Origin: Ignavibacteriales bacterium
GTDB taxonomy: Bacteria; Bacteroidota; Ignavibacteria; UBA10030; SZUA-254
DNA length: 64,000 bases
NCBI GenBank assembly: GCA_016214905.1
Contig: JACRMQ010000007.1
Location: forward strand, 943,695-1,007,694
Reading direction: 5' to 3'
The notes beneath the pieces were generated by a model. That model worked only from the letters and a program-made list of their open reading frames with translations. It made no database searches and had not been told where the DNA came from. Positions within the stretch are counted from its first letter, which is position 1, and the number at the start of each line of letters is the position of its first letter. Below are positions 1 to 8,336 of this stretch, in pieces. The translations under genes and the position numbers were made by a program.

Positions 1-1
1 G

Positions 2-163
2 GCAAAAAATAAAAACAAATATATCTCAATCGCCGAAAGTACTTTAGCCAAGGAAGGTGAAGAGAAAAAATTTACCCGCAAGAACATCATGATCTTCGAT
101 AACCAATTAGATAAATTCAGGGAGGCATTTAACGAAGCGATAAAAATTGCACAACCGAAATAA
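2..163 (+). CDS. PUR-domain (DUF3276-like) nucleic-acid-binding protein, C-terminal fragment
   Basis: An open frame enters from the left edge and stops at TAA 161-163, leaving 53 residues. The tail has the pattern KYISIAES...F.RKNIMIF...LDKFREAFNEAI. This matches the beta-strand then amphipathic-helix end of bacterial PUR-alpha-like proteins (DUF3276), which are small single-stranded DNA/RNA binders common in Bacteroidota. The start lies outside the window, so length and upstream context cannot be judged. The family call rests on this short tail only. It is followed by a 122-base gap holding an inverted repeat before the next gene. Confidence 0.55.
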   Translation, partial: AKNKNKYISIAESTLAKEGEEKKFTRKNIMIFDNQLDKFREAFNEAIKIAQPK

Positions 164-184
164 ACCCGGTCTGAATTAGTTACG

Positions 185-252
185 GTGAGGGAACAGGGTG
201 TCAACCTCGGCTGTCGCGGTGGATTAGTGGTAGCGGAGCGCCCTTCCCTCAC
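185..252 (+). other. Long-range inverted repeat upstream of the EEP gene
   Basis: GTGAGGGAA plus GGG (185-193, 196-198) is complementary to CCCTTCCCTCAC at 241-252, with a two-base bulge. This gives a 12-bp helix closing a loop of about 42 bases just before the ribosome-binding site of the next gene. No T-tract follows, so it does not look like an intrinsic terminator. It could be a structured 5' leader or a protein-binding site. Confidence 0.3.
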
Positions 253-285
253 TCGATATTGATTATCAAAAATATTGGAGGGGAT

Positions 286-1233
286 ATGCAACTTACAATC
301 ACAACGTTTAATGTAGAAAATCTTTTTAATCGATATGCTTTTTTAGATTCACCCTGGGATGACCGGAATTACGATAAATTTATCCAGGCAATCGGTGTTG
401 TCTCGATAGCGAGCCGAGCCGGTGATCTTGTACCATATCAAATCTCGGAGATTCAGCGGAATAATACTGCACAGGCAATTCTTGATTCCAAACCTGATAT
501 TCTGGCTGTTCAGGAAATCGAGAATATCTATACTCTCCGCGTCTTCAACGAAACTTATCTCGATAACTATTTCGATCGGATGATTTGCATAGATGGTAAC
601 GACCCTCGTGGTATCGATGTAGGATTATTGTTAAGAAAAGATTTAAATGCCGAAATCCAAAATATTCGAACACACATCGATGAACCTGAAAACGGAAAAA
701 GTATACACCGCACATCTTTTTTGAACAGCGGTTACTGGGTAACAGGGGCGATATTTTCCCGTGACTGTCTTGAAGTCGACATAAAATTGAACGGAAAGAT
801 AATCACTTTATTGATTAATCATTTCAAAGCACAGGATAAGACTATATCCTCCGTCGCCCGCCGCACCAAACAATCTGAACGCGTTGCGGAGCTTGTTACC
901 CAATGTGCGAAGAGCGGTAAACTACCGATAGTGCTCGGAGATCTAAACGCCATACCTATCGATAAATCATTGGTCTCGTTGCTGAAACATACATTGCTTA
1001 AAGATCCTTTCCCACACGAAACTTGGACTCATTATTATGTTCCGAAAAAAAATGTGAGCCGTCTCGATTATATTTTAATTCATAAAACGATAAAGTCGGT
1101 CTCGACTCATATCGTACGGAACGGATTAACAGCAAAATGTAAAAAATATGACGGGCCGCGTTATCCAACTATTGGACAAGAGCATACCGAAGCCAGCGAT
1201 CATTGCCCGGTTTCAATTCAAATTGAAGTTTAA
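286..1233 (+). CDS. Endonuclease/exonuclease/phosphatase (EEP) family protein
   Basis: 315 residues from ATG 286, chosen because GGAGGGG lies just upstream; a TTG at 259 would add nine residues but has no such site. The EEP fold motifs appear in order: FNVENLF near the N-terminus (Asn9), VQEIEN (metal-binding Glu77), INHFK (Asn178, His179), GDLNAIP (Asp219, Asn221) and the terminal SDHCPV (Asp305, His306). These are the catalytic and Mg-binding positions of DNase I/AP-endonuclease/phosphatase enzymes. No signal peptide is visible, so a cytoplasmic place is likely. Substrate cannot be told: nucleic acid or a phosphorylated small molecule or lipid are all possible. It leads a plus-strand run of mostly unknown genes. 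Confidence 0.85.
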   Translation: MQLTITTFNVENLFNRYAFLDSPWDDRNYDKFIQAIGVVSIASRAGDLVPYQISEIQRNNTAQAILDSKPDILAVQEIENIYTLRVFNETYLDNYFDRMICIDGNDPRGIDVGLLLRKDLNAEIQNIRTHIDEPENGKSIHRTSFLNSGYWVTGAIFSRDCLEVDIKLNGKIITLLINHFKAQDKTISSVARRTKQSERVAELVTQCAKSGKLPIVLGDLNAIPIDKSLVSLLKHTLLKDPFPHETWTHYYVPKKNVSRLDYILIHKTIKSVSTHIVRNGLTAKCKKYDGPRYPTIGQEHTEASDHCPVSIQIEV

Positions 1234-1260
1234 TATCCAGTAATAAAGAGGAGATATAAT

Positions 1261-1311
1261 ATGCCTGAATCAATTGATAGTCTAATTGTCCGATGGCGTG
1301 CCCTTATGTGA
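1261..1311 (+). CDS. Possible 16-residue ORF with strong ribosome-binding site
   Basis: GAGGAG at 1248-1253 sits seven bases before ATG 1261, an excellent initiation context, but the frame closes at TGA 1309-1311 after 16 residues. An adjacent frame stays open to 1352, so this may be the front of a decayed small gene rather than a functional leader peptide. No family recognised. Confidence 0.25.
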   Translation: MPESIDSLIVRWRALM

Positions 1312-1381
1312 TTGGCCGTGAATCTCTTCATGAAAACAATAATGATCCATAACCAACAAAATTAAGAACTAAGGAGAAATT

Positions 1382-2413
1382 ATGGCATTTCAATTCTTAT
1401 ATACTATGCGCGACTTTCTAAACAGCACTGAAGGAAAATTCATAAAATACTGGACTTCTTTGTTGCTGATTTTAGTGGCCTTTTATCTATATCTTCACTT
1501 TAATGTTTCCGGAAGTATAGATAAAAGACTGACAAAGGACGAGATCACAACCGTAACATTGATCTTGACCGACACATCGTCGCAAAATGCGGTTAACTGT
1601 TCGCAACTCGATTCCACGCGAAAGGTAAAAGCTATCGAATTCATACTCAACCAGTTGAGCCCTATAGATGATAGCGCCGTTGTGAAACTTAACCGGCAAA
1701 CCGCACCTCTGAACATTCCTACGATGATCGCCATGCTGCCGACAATTAGCGTTTCCTCGGGTTATTTTTTCTGGCTAAACACCGATTGGAAATATTTTGA
1801 AGTTATTTTCTGGACGATCTTCGGAGTGATTGCAAACTTATTGTATAAATCATCCGGCACAATCGGGGAAGGAAAATTCGATCGGACAAAAGAGTTGACA
1901 CTTTATACAGCGAAGATATATTACGCTCCGCTCATCAGTTTGATCATAGTATTCAGCTACTCCGTGCTGTCGTCATCGAACGAGGTTTATTTCGACAACA
2001 CGTCGCTGGAGCTGTTGGTATTCTCATTTATTCTGGGATTCTTTTCATCGCGGGCGGTTGAGCTGCTTAATAAGCTCAAGGATGTTCTGCTTCCGGGCGG
2101 GAAAGGAGAAGAAGAGCCCGTAACGGCATCGCTAACAGGCAAGGTCGAGCCACCGGCAGGCACACCTGCAATGAATCTGGAAGATACCGAGATAACACTT
2201 ACGCCGCTGCACGGAAATGAACCTGAGTTGACTACCAAAGCAGACGATGAAGGAAAGTATTCATTTTCGAATTTCAAACCTGGAGAGTACAAGCTCGAGG
2301 CAAAACTATTGGACGAGGGTACCGGCACGTTTACAGCATTGGTGGAGAAAATTGCGATAACGAAGATCGGTTCCACTTCTGCTAACCCCATGATTCTAAA
2401 AAAACAACAATAG
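1382..2413 (+). CDS. Four-TM membrane protein with C-terminal carboxypeptidase-regulatory-like domain
   Basis: 343 residues, start supported by AAGGAG eight bases upstream. Hydrophobic segments lie near residues 23-42, 133-156, 178-197 and 207-225. The charged stretch after the last helix leads into a soluble domain (about 250-343) with the SLTGKV...G...L.DTEITL...T..DEGKYSF.NFKPGEYKL pattern of CarboxypepD_reg/CNA-B-like beta-sandwiches. The loop between the first two helices (about 42-132) is polar. Probably an inner-membrane protein displaying a small Ig-like domain; no enzymatic motif is visible. It is followed after 15 bases by the GH46-type gene, so they are likely co-transcribed. Function unknown. 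Confidence 0.7.
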   Translation: MAFQFLYTMRDFLNSTEGKFIKYWTSLLLILVAFYLYLHFNVSGSIDKRLTKDEITTVTLILTDTSSQNAVNCSQLDSTRKVKAIEFILNQLSPIDDSAVVKLNRQTAPLNIPTMIAMLPTISVSSGYFFWLNTDWKYFEVIFWTIFGVIANLLYKSSGTIGEGKFDRTKELTLYTAKIYYAPLISLIIVFSYSVLSSSNEVYFDNTSLELLVFSFILGFFSSRAVELLNKLKDVLLPGGKGEEEPVTASLTGKVEPPAGTPAMNLEDTEITLTPLHGNEPELTTKADDEGKYSFSNFKPGEYKLEAKLLDEGTGTFTALVEKIAITKIGSTSANPMILKKQQ

Positions 2414-2428
2414 GCAAAGGGGGGCAAT

Positions 2429-3103
2429 ATGAATTTAGAAGATGCAAAACAAATTGTTCAGCGTGTTGTGAATGTGTTTGAAACCGGAACTCCAACCGGC
2501 AAATATGACGCGTTGGTTATTTACAAAGATGGTAAAAATGGAAGCCGACAGATTACATTTGGCAGGAGCCAGACAACGGAACAAGGGAACCTCAAGACCT
2601 TACTCTACTTATATATACAGCAAAACGGGAAATATGCTGCTGATCTCCAGCCGTATCTTGAGAAGGTCGGAAAGATCTCGCTGGTCGATGACCCGGCCTT
2701 TAAGAACCTCTTAATCAAAGCGGCTGCTGATGATACGGTGATGCGGGCAACGCAGGATTCTTTTTTCGACAAGTTGTATTACAATCCCGCGATTGAATTT
2801 TGCACCATGAATGGACTTGCCCTGCCGTTAAGTTTACTTGTGGTGTACGACAGCTATATCCATTCCGGCGGTGTGCCACGGTTTCTCCGAAAACGTTTTG
2901 GTGAATTCCCCCCGGCCTCCGGCGGTGATGAAAAACGGTGGACAACATCGTACGTCGACGTAAGGCACCAATGGTTGAAGTACCATTCCAATCCATTGCT
3001 TCAAAAGACTATTTATCGGACACAATGTTTCAAAGACCAGATCGCCATAGATAATTGGGACTTGGATAAGCTGCCTATAATGGCAAATGGTGTGGCGGTG
3101 TAA
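2429..3103 (+). CDS. GH46 chitosanase-like / lysozyme-fold hydrolase
   Basis: 224 residues with GGGG-rich ribosome-binding site and start six bases later. The N-terminus IVQRVVNVFETGTPTGKYDA and the following ITFGRSQTTEQGNL resemble family 46 chitosanases, where a Glu in the first helix (Glu18 here) is the acid and a nearby Asp the base. The middle QDSFFDKLYYNPA and LPLSLLVVYDSYIHSGG blocks fit the same lysozyme-superfamily fold. No signal peptide is seen, which is odd for a chitosanase and would fit an intracellular, non-classically exported or injected wall-degrading enzyme. The neighbours are a membrane protein before and an unknown 131-residue protein after. Confidence 0.72.
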   Translation: MNLEDAKQIVQRVVNVFETGTPTGKYDALVIYKDGKNGSRQITFGRSQTTEQGNLKTLLYLYIQQNGKYAADLQPYLEKVGKISLVDDPAFKNLLIKAAADDTVMRATQDSFFDKLYYNPAIEFCTMNGLALPLSLLVVYDSYIHSGGVPRFLRKRFGEFPPASGGDEKRWTTSYVDVRHQWLKYHSNPLLQKTIYRTQCFKDQIAIDNWDLDKLPIMANGVAV

Positions 3104-3144
3104 TGTAAAATGTATAATAATCAAATATTTTTAAAGGAGTACCT

Positions 3145-3540
3145 ATGCCTGTACCAATTCTGAAAAAGATAAAAATTTCTGCTGATGGAGGGATTGTTAC
3201 AGCAGAATTAAAATTTGAAACGTTATTGCTTTGCACCTACCGTATTGATCTAACCGAAGCGGAACGGAATGGGAGTGTAGGTGATTTTCCTGAACATGGA
3301 GATAATAGCAATCCCGAGGATGATTTGTATAAGTTACCAACTCCCAATTCAAAGAATGACAAGCGAAAGCTTTGGGTTGCCACATCTATCATAGATCAAG
3401 TTGGAATCGGCGGCGGATATAAAATCGATCTTATAGTTAAACAGGGTGATATTATTCTGGATGAATTAACTACCGGTAAAAAAATCATAAAGAATGAAGA
3501 TTGCCGGCAGGAATTTTTTATTGTGGAGTTTTTGGTTTAA
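3145..3540 (+). CDS. Hypothetical protein, beta-rich, 131 aa
   Basis: Start ATG 3145 is preceded by AAAGGAG. The protein alternates hydrophobic and polar residues in several short stretches (KIKISADGGIVTAELKFET; KLWVATSIIDQVG; YKIDLIVKQGDIILDELTTG), suggesting an all-beta sandwich. There is no signal peptide, membrane segment or recognised motif. It lies 41 bases after the GH46-like gene and 13 bases before the next start, so it is probably in the same transcript. It might be a partner or immunity-like companion of the hydrolase, but this is only position-based. Confidence 0.55.
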   Translation: MPVPILKKIKISADGGIVTAELKFETLLLCTYRIDLTEAERNGSVGDFPEHGDNSNPEDDLYKLPTPNSKNDKRKLWVATSIIDQVGIGGGYKIDLIVKQGDIILDELTTGKKIIKNEDCRQEFFIVEFLV

Positions 3541-3553
3541 GAAGGATTTAATT

Positions 3554-4615
3554 ATGACAAAATATTTTATTCGTTCGTTATATTTATCAGTTATTTTCCT
3601 ATCAATCAATAACGCTATCATCGCTCAGTCTGATGCAGAAGAAAGTTTTAACCGTCTCAACGATAAGCAAGGTGTGCAAAATGGGCTAGTAGATTATGCC
3701 GTGCCAGATCTTCCCGCATTAAAAATATTCGGAAAAGAAACCGAATTCATCACACGTCCCGGAACAGTAAGAGATATCAGCATAGGACTTGGGAATTTAT
3801 TTCAGAGCGTCGGAGCGTTGGAAATTTCGCCTGCGCTTTTATTATTCAAGGTATCACTTTCATCGTATCAACAATCTCCATTTTTGTACAGAACCAGAAT
3901 ATCTGTTTCTGTTAACTCACCAGCTAACGGCATGCGTGAGGTGGGTTGGGGTTTGCGGTTTACGATTATAGACGATGCCGATCTTCGAACCGATAAAATT
4001 CTACAATCAACTCTCATCTCAGTTGGACGCGAACTTGATTCTTTGTCGCTTGAATGGATAAAATCCCTACCGATAGAAGTCTTATCCGATTCAGCGAGTT
4101 TCAACGAGGAATATGATAAATTCTTATCGCCATCATACAGTAATAAAATCAAAGAAGCAAGGGAAGAGGCGAAGAAAAGAAACTGGAATAAACCGATACT
4201 TGAGTTTGCAGTTGCCGGCAGCGCAGTAAGTCCTGATTCAACATTAAAAAGATTTTCACAATCGGCTTATGCATTTTGGCTGACCGGAGGTTTTCTATTT
4301 TTAGAAGAAGACGGACAAATTGTTTTCGGGTTGAACGGTTTGGCACGCAGAAGCGAATCAAATAAGATAGACGATATGCGTGGTTCATTCGCTCTACGAG
4401 GTTATTACGGCAGTAACAGCATCAAGGGATTTATTGAATGTGACTGGAAGGCAGTAAAGAAAGATCTCCCGTATTTTTGCCTAAATGCTGGTGGCGAGTT
4501 GAATCTTCTTAACGGTGTATGGGTAGATTGCGCTCTCGGGATCATTAAACAAAGTAACGAAGAAGCGAAATTCACAAGTTCATTAAACATCAAAATAGCA
4601 ACACCGGAATTATGA
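3554..4615 (+). CDS. Exported protein of unknown function, 353 aa
   Basis: The frame is open from 3494, but ATG 3554 is preferred: AAGAAGGA lies just before it and the product then begins with a clean signal peptide (MTKYFIRSLYLSVIFLSINN... ending IIAQS). The mature part has alternating beta-like segments, and the last hundred residues (GSFALRGYYGS...GFIECDWK...LNAGGELNLLNGVWVDCALGI) look like outer-membrane-barrel or periplasmic beta strands. No family recognised. It follows the 131-residue gene closely and precedes a T9SS cargo gene by 39 bases. Confidence 0.6.
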   Translation: MTKYFIRSLYLSVIFLSINNAIIAQSDAEESFNRLNDKQGVQNGLVDYAVPDLPALKIFGKETEFITRPGTVRDISIGLGNLFQSVGALEISPALLLFKVSLSSYQQSPFLYRTRISVSVNSPANGMREVGWGLRFTIIDDADLRTDKILQSTLISVGRELDSLSLEWIKSLPIEVLSDSASFNEEYDKFLSPSYSNKIKEAREEAKKRNWNKPILEFAVAGSAVSPDSTLKRFSQSAYAFWLTGGFLFLEEDGQIVFGLNGLARRSESNKIDDMRGSFALRGYYGSNSIKGFIECDWKAVKKDLPYFCLNAGGELNLLNGVWVDCALGIIKQSNEEAKFTSSLNIKIATPEL

Positions 4616-4654
4616 TGTTGCAATAATTGGAAAATTATTCGAAAGGAGTGAATT

Positions 4655-5374
4655 ATGAAAACGAAACTCATTATCATGGCTCTTTTATTAACCTCGAATA
4701 TTGTATTTGCTCAACAAGATTCAGTCTATTCAACTGTTTCTAATGATACAGTTACAATTTGGAACACTGATATAGAAGCGAACTGTGCTGTAGAGTTCGG
4801 ATATTCAATGATTATGCTTGATAGTAATATTATTGTCTTAACCGAAATTGATACCTCCGGACGATTTGCACGCTGTATTTGCATGTTCGAACTTCAGCAT
4901 CAATTAATCGGTGTTGGTTCCGGTCATTATGATGTTGAAGTGTATCGTGCATTTCTCCAGAAATACGGTTACCCTAAAGATACCACAATATTCATTGGCA
5001 CAACTTCCTTCGATGTTGGAAATATTTTTATGCCGCCAGTGATGTCAAATTTTATTCAAAGCCCATGCGGTGGTTTTGTCGGTGTGAATGCAGGCGTGAC
5101 GGATGAATCTCGAAGATTCGGGTTATCCCAGAATTATCCGAATCCTTTTAATCCGTTAACCGTAATTCGTTATCAATTGCCGATTTCGGGCTGGGTAACG
5201 ATGAAGGTGTATGATGTAATTGGCCGCGATGTAGTAACCCTCGTTAATGAATTTAAGAAGATCGGAAGTTATGAAGTTAAGTATGATGGTACGAAATTAC
5301 CGGCAGGAGTATATTTTTATAGATTGATTTCGGGTAATTACAGCAAAACAAAAAAATTAGTTCTGTTGAAGTGA
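4655..5374 (+). CDS. Small T9SS-secreted protein
   Basis: 239 residues; AAAGGAG seven bases before ATG. A signal peptide (about 1-20, ending VFAQQ) is followed by a domain with paired cysteines (EANCAVEF and CICMF) and a KYGYPKDTTIFIGTTSFDVG segment. The last 85 residues are a type A T9SS sorting domain: NYPNPFNP, VTMKVYDVIGRDVVTLVNE, GVYFYRL and a KTKKLVLLK end. It would be exported by Sec, cross the outer membrane through the type IX system, and be cleaved at the surface. The function of the N-terminal domain is not known. Confidence 0.85.
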   Translation: MKTKLIIMALLLTSNIVFAQQDSVYSTVSNDTVTIWNTDIEANCAVEFGYSMIMLDSNIIVLTEIDTSGRFARCICMFELQHQLIGVGSGHYDVEVYRAFLQKYGYPKDTTIFIGTTSFDVGNIFMPPVMSNFIQSPCGGFVGVNAGVTDESRRFGLSQNYPNPFNPLTVIRYQLPISGWVTMKVYDVIGRDVVTLVNEFKKIGSYEVKYDGTKLPAGVYFYRLISGNYSKTKKLVLLK

Positions 5375-5405
5375 TGCCACTCGCCAATAAGACAGTAGAT
5401 GATAG

Positions 5406-5516
5406 CGCTACGATGAAGCGACTGAAATTCTCGGTAAAACACTCGCAATAGAACCAGATCATCCGAAAGCAAAGCGGACAATCGATGCTGCACGAAAAGC
5501 AAAGAAAATGAGTTGA
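5406..5516 (+). pseudogene. Remnant of a TPR-type gene (C-terminal end)
   Basis: After an in-frame stop at 5403-5405, a stretch of 36 codons runs to TGA 5514-5516 and reads YDEATEILGKTLAIEPDHPK followed by a Lys/Arg-rich tail. That is the pattern of a tetratricopeptide repeat end. There is no start codon, and the text upstream to the T9SS gene does not continue the domain. I read it as the left-over 3' end of a lost gene. Confidence 0.5.
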
Positions 5517-5563
5517 AAATTTTCAACATCATGAATAATAAAAATAAAATTGAGGAATTTTTT

Positions 5564-6703
5564 ATGGAAAAGTCCAATTCAATTGCGATACTTGTAATAC
5601 ACGGTATTGGTGAACAAGATCCGTTTGAAACGCTTGAAAACTTTACGGGGAAATTCTGGGATGAATTGAAAAGTTATTACCCGCAAATGGCTCAGCGTGG
5701 AATAAACAAAGTGAAAGCGCGTGATAAATGGACACAAAATTACATATCACTTAACACGGGAGTTGAATACCCATCTACGGTTGACATCTACGAATATTTC
5801 TGGGCATACAAACCGCAGGGGAAAGTTAAGTTTAATGAAGTGGTTGAGTGGTTAGTAAAGACTTCATTGGGTGCCGGGAAGTTTTATAAACAATATTTTA
5901 ATGAGCATCCCGAAAAACGCAAAAAATATAAAGAAGCCGCGCCGGATATGTTTAAGGGAGATGATTTTGTTAAGTACGGATATCTGCAATATATCGGGTG
6001 GGCTATAAGAATTCTGAGTTGGCTTGTCTCGTTTATGCCTACGAATTTAAAATGGTTGATATCTCCGCCGTTGAAATGGTTTGAGCAGAAAGCTATCGAT
6101 TATCTGGGCGATGTAGTTGTCTATACTACCACCGATATGAAGTCGCCTTACTTTGCAACACGGTCAGAAATACTTTACGGCGCAGTTGAGGAGATAAAGA
6201 CGTTGATGCTTGACGAAAGATACAATAAAATTGTAGTAGTCGGTCATTCGCTCGGCAGTGTCATAGCTTATGACGCGTTGAACCGTATCAATCATGCTTT
6301 GAATCTGGGTACAATTAAGCCAAAACCCATAGGGACAATCACAGGGCTTGTAACATTCGGGTCGCCGCTAGATAAGGTAGCATTTTTCTTCAGCGAAATA
6401 ACTCATGAAGAGGAGGAGCTTCGCCGTCAAATTTTGGCACATTATCACAGCTTCAGGATTTTGCCGATAGATAAAAGTAAAATGAGGCATCAACTTGAAG
6501 AATCTTTTAAGCCAATGCTCAAAGATGTTCAATGGATAAATTACTGGCATCCAAATGATAAAGTAAGCGGGCCACTGGATTTTTATCTCGTTGACGATAA
6601 TATCGAAGTGGAAGAAAAAGATTGGACTGTTAGCCACGCACACAACAATTATTGGAAATATGGAAAGATGTACAAAGATATCGTTGAGAGGTTTTTCATT
6701 TGA
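5564..6703 (+). CDS. Alpha/beta hydrolase, lipase-like
   Basis: 379 residues from ATG 5564, which has GAGGA seven bases upstream; TTG 5513 or ATG 5531 are longer options with poorer sites. The N-terminus AILVIHGIGEQDPFETLE is the first strand and oxyanion-hole region of a hydrolase fold. VVVGHSLGSVIAYDALNR contains the GHSLG nucleophile elbow, followed by FGSPLDKV. The acid and His are probably in the C-terminal WHPNDKVSGPLDFY and SHAHNNYW blocks. There is no signal peptide; a hydrophobic stretch lies around 145-190. Esterase or lipase is likely, substrate unknown. It stands alone between the TPR remnant and the sigma54 regulator. Confidence 0.8.
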   Translation: MEKSNSIAILVIHGIGEQDPFETLENFTGKFWDELKSYYPQMAQRGINKVKARDKWTQNYISLNTGVEYPSTVDIYEYFWAYKPQGKVKFNEVVEWLVKTSLGAGKFYKQYFNEHPEKRKKYKEAAPDMFKGDDFVKYGYLQYIGWAIRILSWLVSFMPTNLKWLISPPLKWFEQKAIDYLGDVVVYTTTDMKSPYFATRSEILYGAVEEIKTLMLDERYNKIVVVGHSLGSVIAYDALNRINHALNLGTIKPKPIGTITGLVTFGSPLDKVAFFFSEITHEEEELRRQILAHYHSFRILPIDKSKMRHQLEESFKPMLKDVQWINYWHPNDKVSGPLDFYLVDDNIEVEEKDWTVSHAHNNYWKYGKMYKDIVERFFI

Positions 6704-6950
6704 TCTGATTAAGCCTCCGACTTCAGGCTAAGAGTTGCTCGATTAGATATTATACAGCGCATGAAATACCAGAGTCCTTATTTCAAATTAATTCGATATT
6801 TCGTAAAGAGAGATCAATCCGATTGCATTAAAGAGGCAAGATAATAATACTAAATATTTGTAAGCAGCATATTGTAAATTATTTGTGATAAAATTAATCA
6901 ATTGTGAAAATGAAGAAAGAAATTCTATTTTCGGTTAGTATCATAATATC

Positions 6951-8336
6951 ATGCCAGTCCAAAAAGTATGGATATATTTTCATCGTAATTTTGACCCACT
7001 TTATCAAAACAGAATTCTAAATAGATTTGAAAATGCAGGTCTTGAAACGATTCTCTACAAGGGAGAACTACATTCGTTTCCCGGTATAATTATGTTCGAT
7101 AGTATTGATCCAATTCTCAATGGGATTCTACTTCATAATACTGAAGTTAGTATGGGAAGGATATTAGCGATAGCAATCGATAAAAGTATGCTGACAAATA
7201 ACATCTCCTGGCAATTACTGAATGCCGGAGCGTCTGATGTATTGACGTGGCAAGATTCTGATGATTTTGTTCAAAATATTTTGAAGCGGATAAAACGCTG
7301 GGAAACAATCGATGGTATAGTTCAATCACCATTGGTGCAAAATAATTTGATCGGAGAATCTGTTAAATGGAAATGCTTGCTTCAACAAATTGTTGAAATC
7401 GCGTATTACACCGATGCATCTGTTTTAATAACGGGAGAAACCGGAACGGGCAAAGAGCTTGTTGCGCGTTTAATTCATTCATTGGATCAACGTGAGAAAA
7501 AAGGTGATTTGGTAATTGTTGATTGTACAACGATTGTTCCTGAGCTATCAGGTAGTGAGTTTTTTGGACATGAGCGAGGTGCATATACGGGCGCGATACA
7601 AAGTCGCGATGGTGCTTTTGCCCTTGCTAACAATGGGACATTGTTCTTAGATGAAGTTGGGGAGCTACCTCTCCATCTGCAAGCTGAGTTGATGAGAGTT
7701 ATTCAGGAAGGAACATATAAGCGTGTTGGAAGTAATGTATGGCAGAATACTAAATTCCGCTTAATATGTGCAACAAACAAAAACCTGACAAGAGAACTAA
7801 AGGATGGGCATTTCCGGCATGATTTCTATTATCGCATTGCAGGTTACAATTGCAATCTACTACCGTTGAGAGAACGAACCGAAGATATCCTTTCACTGGT
7901 AAAATTTTTTCTTAATCAACAAAACAATAATAGTGAACCGTTTGAAGTGGATGAATGTTTGAGAGCATATTTAATCATGCGGGATTATCCGGGTAATATT
8001 CGGGACTTAAAACAACTTGTTTCCCGGATTATGTATCGTCATGTAGGCAAGGGTCCAATCACAATAGGTGATATTCCTGAAGATGAACGCCCACACTTTG
8101 AAGAAAAAAGGTCTCAATGGTGCGATCAGACATTCGAATCATGCATACGAAAAGCTTTATTATGTGGAGTAAAATTGAAAGAGATAGGTAAGATTGCAGA
8201 AAATATTGCCATTGGAATAACAGAGAAAGAAACAAACGGTAATCTACGCCATGCTGCTGAAAAGTTGGGAGTCACAAATCGAACGTTACAGCTACGAAGG
8301 GCAAATTCGAAAGAGAATCATTTTCACAAGAATTGA
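6951..8336 (+). CDS. Sigma54-dependent enhancer-binding transcriptional activator
   Basis: 461 residues. The central AAA+ domain has Walker A GETGTGKE (162-169), the sigma54-contacting loop GAYTGA (210-215; Tyr replaces the usual Phe, a common variant), Walker B LFLDE (231-235), and the RLICATNKNL and FYYRI...LPLRER blocks. The C-terminus ends with a Fis-type helix-turn-helix (AAEKLGVTNRTLQLRR). The first 120 residues look receiver-like (alternating strands, ...NAGASDVLTW...) but I cannot identify a complete acidic pocket, so the input signal is unclear. It activates sigma54 RNA polymerase from upstream sites. It converges on the minus-strand cassette ending at 8324, whose leader has a -24/-12-like element. 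No clear Shine-Dalgarno precedes the ATG. Confidence 0.9.
   Translation: MPVQKVWIYFHRNFDPLYQNRILNRFENAGLETILYKGELHSFPGIIMFDSIDPILNGILLHNTEVSMGRILAIAIDKSMLTNNISWQLLNAGASDVLTWQDSDDFVQNILKRIKRWETIDGIVQSPLVQNNLIGESVKWKCLLQQIVEIAYYTDASVLITGETGTGKELVARLIHSLDQREKKGDLVIVDCTTIVPELSGSEFFGHERGAYTGAIQSRDGAFALANNGTLFLDEVGELPLHLQAELMRVIQEGTYKRVGSNVWQNTKFRLICATNKNLTRELKDGHFRHDFYYRIAGYNCNLLPLRERTEDILSLVKFFLNQQNNNSEPFEVDECLRAYLIMRDYPGNIRDLKQLVSRIMYRHVGKGPITIGDIPEDERPHFEEKRSQWCDQTFESCIRKALLCGVKLKEIGKIAENIAIGITEKETNGNLRHAAEKLGVTNRTLQLRRANSKENHFHKN

Noticed and set aside
1987-2427. 146-codon minus-strand frame opposite the four-TM membrane protein
   Set aside because: Ser/Pro-rich shadow of a coding strand, without a ribosome-binding site.
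6711-6728. AGCCT...AGGCT hairpin after the alpha/beta hydrolase as a terminator
   Set aside because: Only a five-base stem and no T-run; too weak to call.
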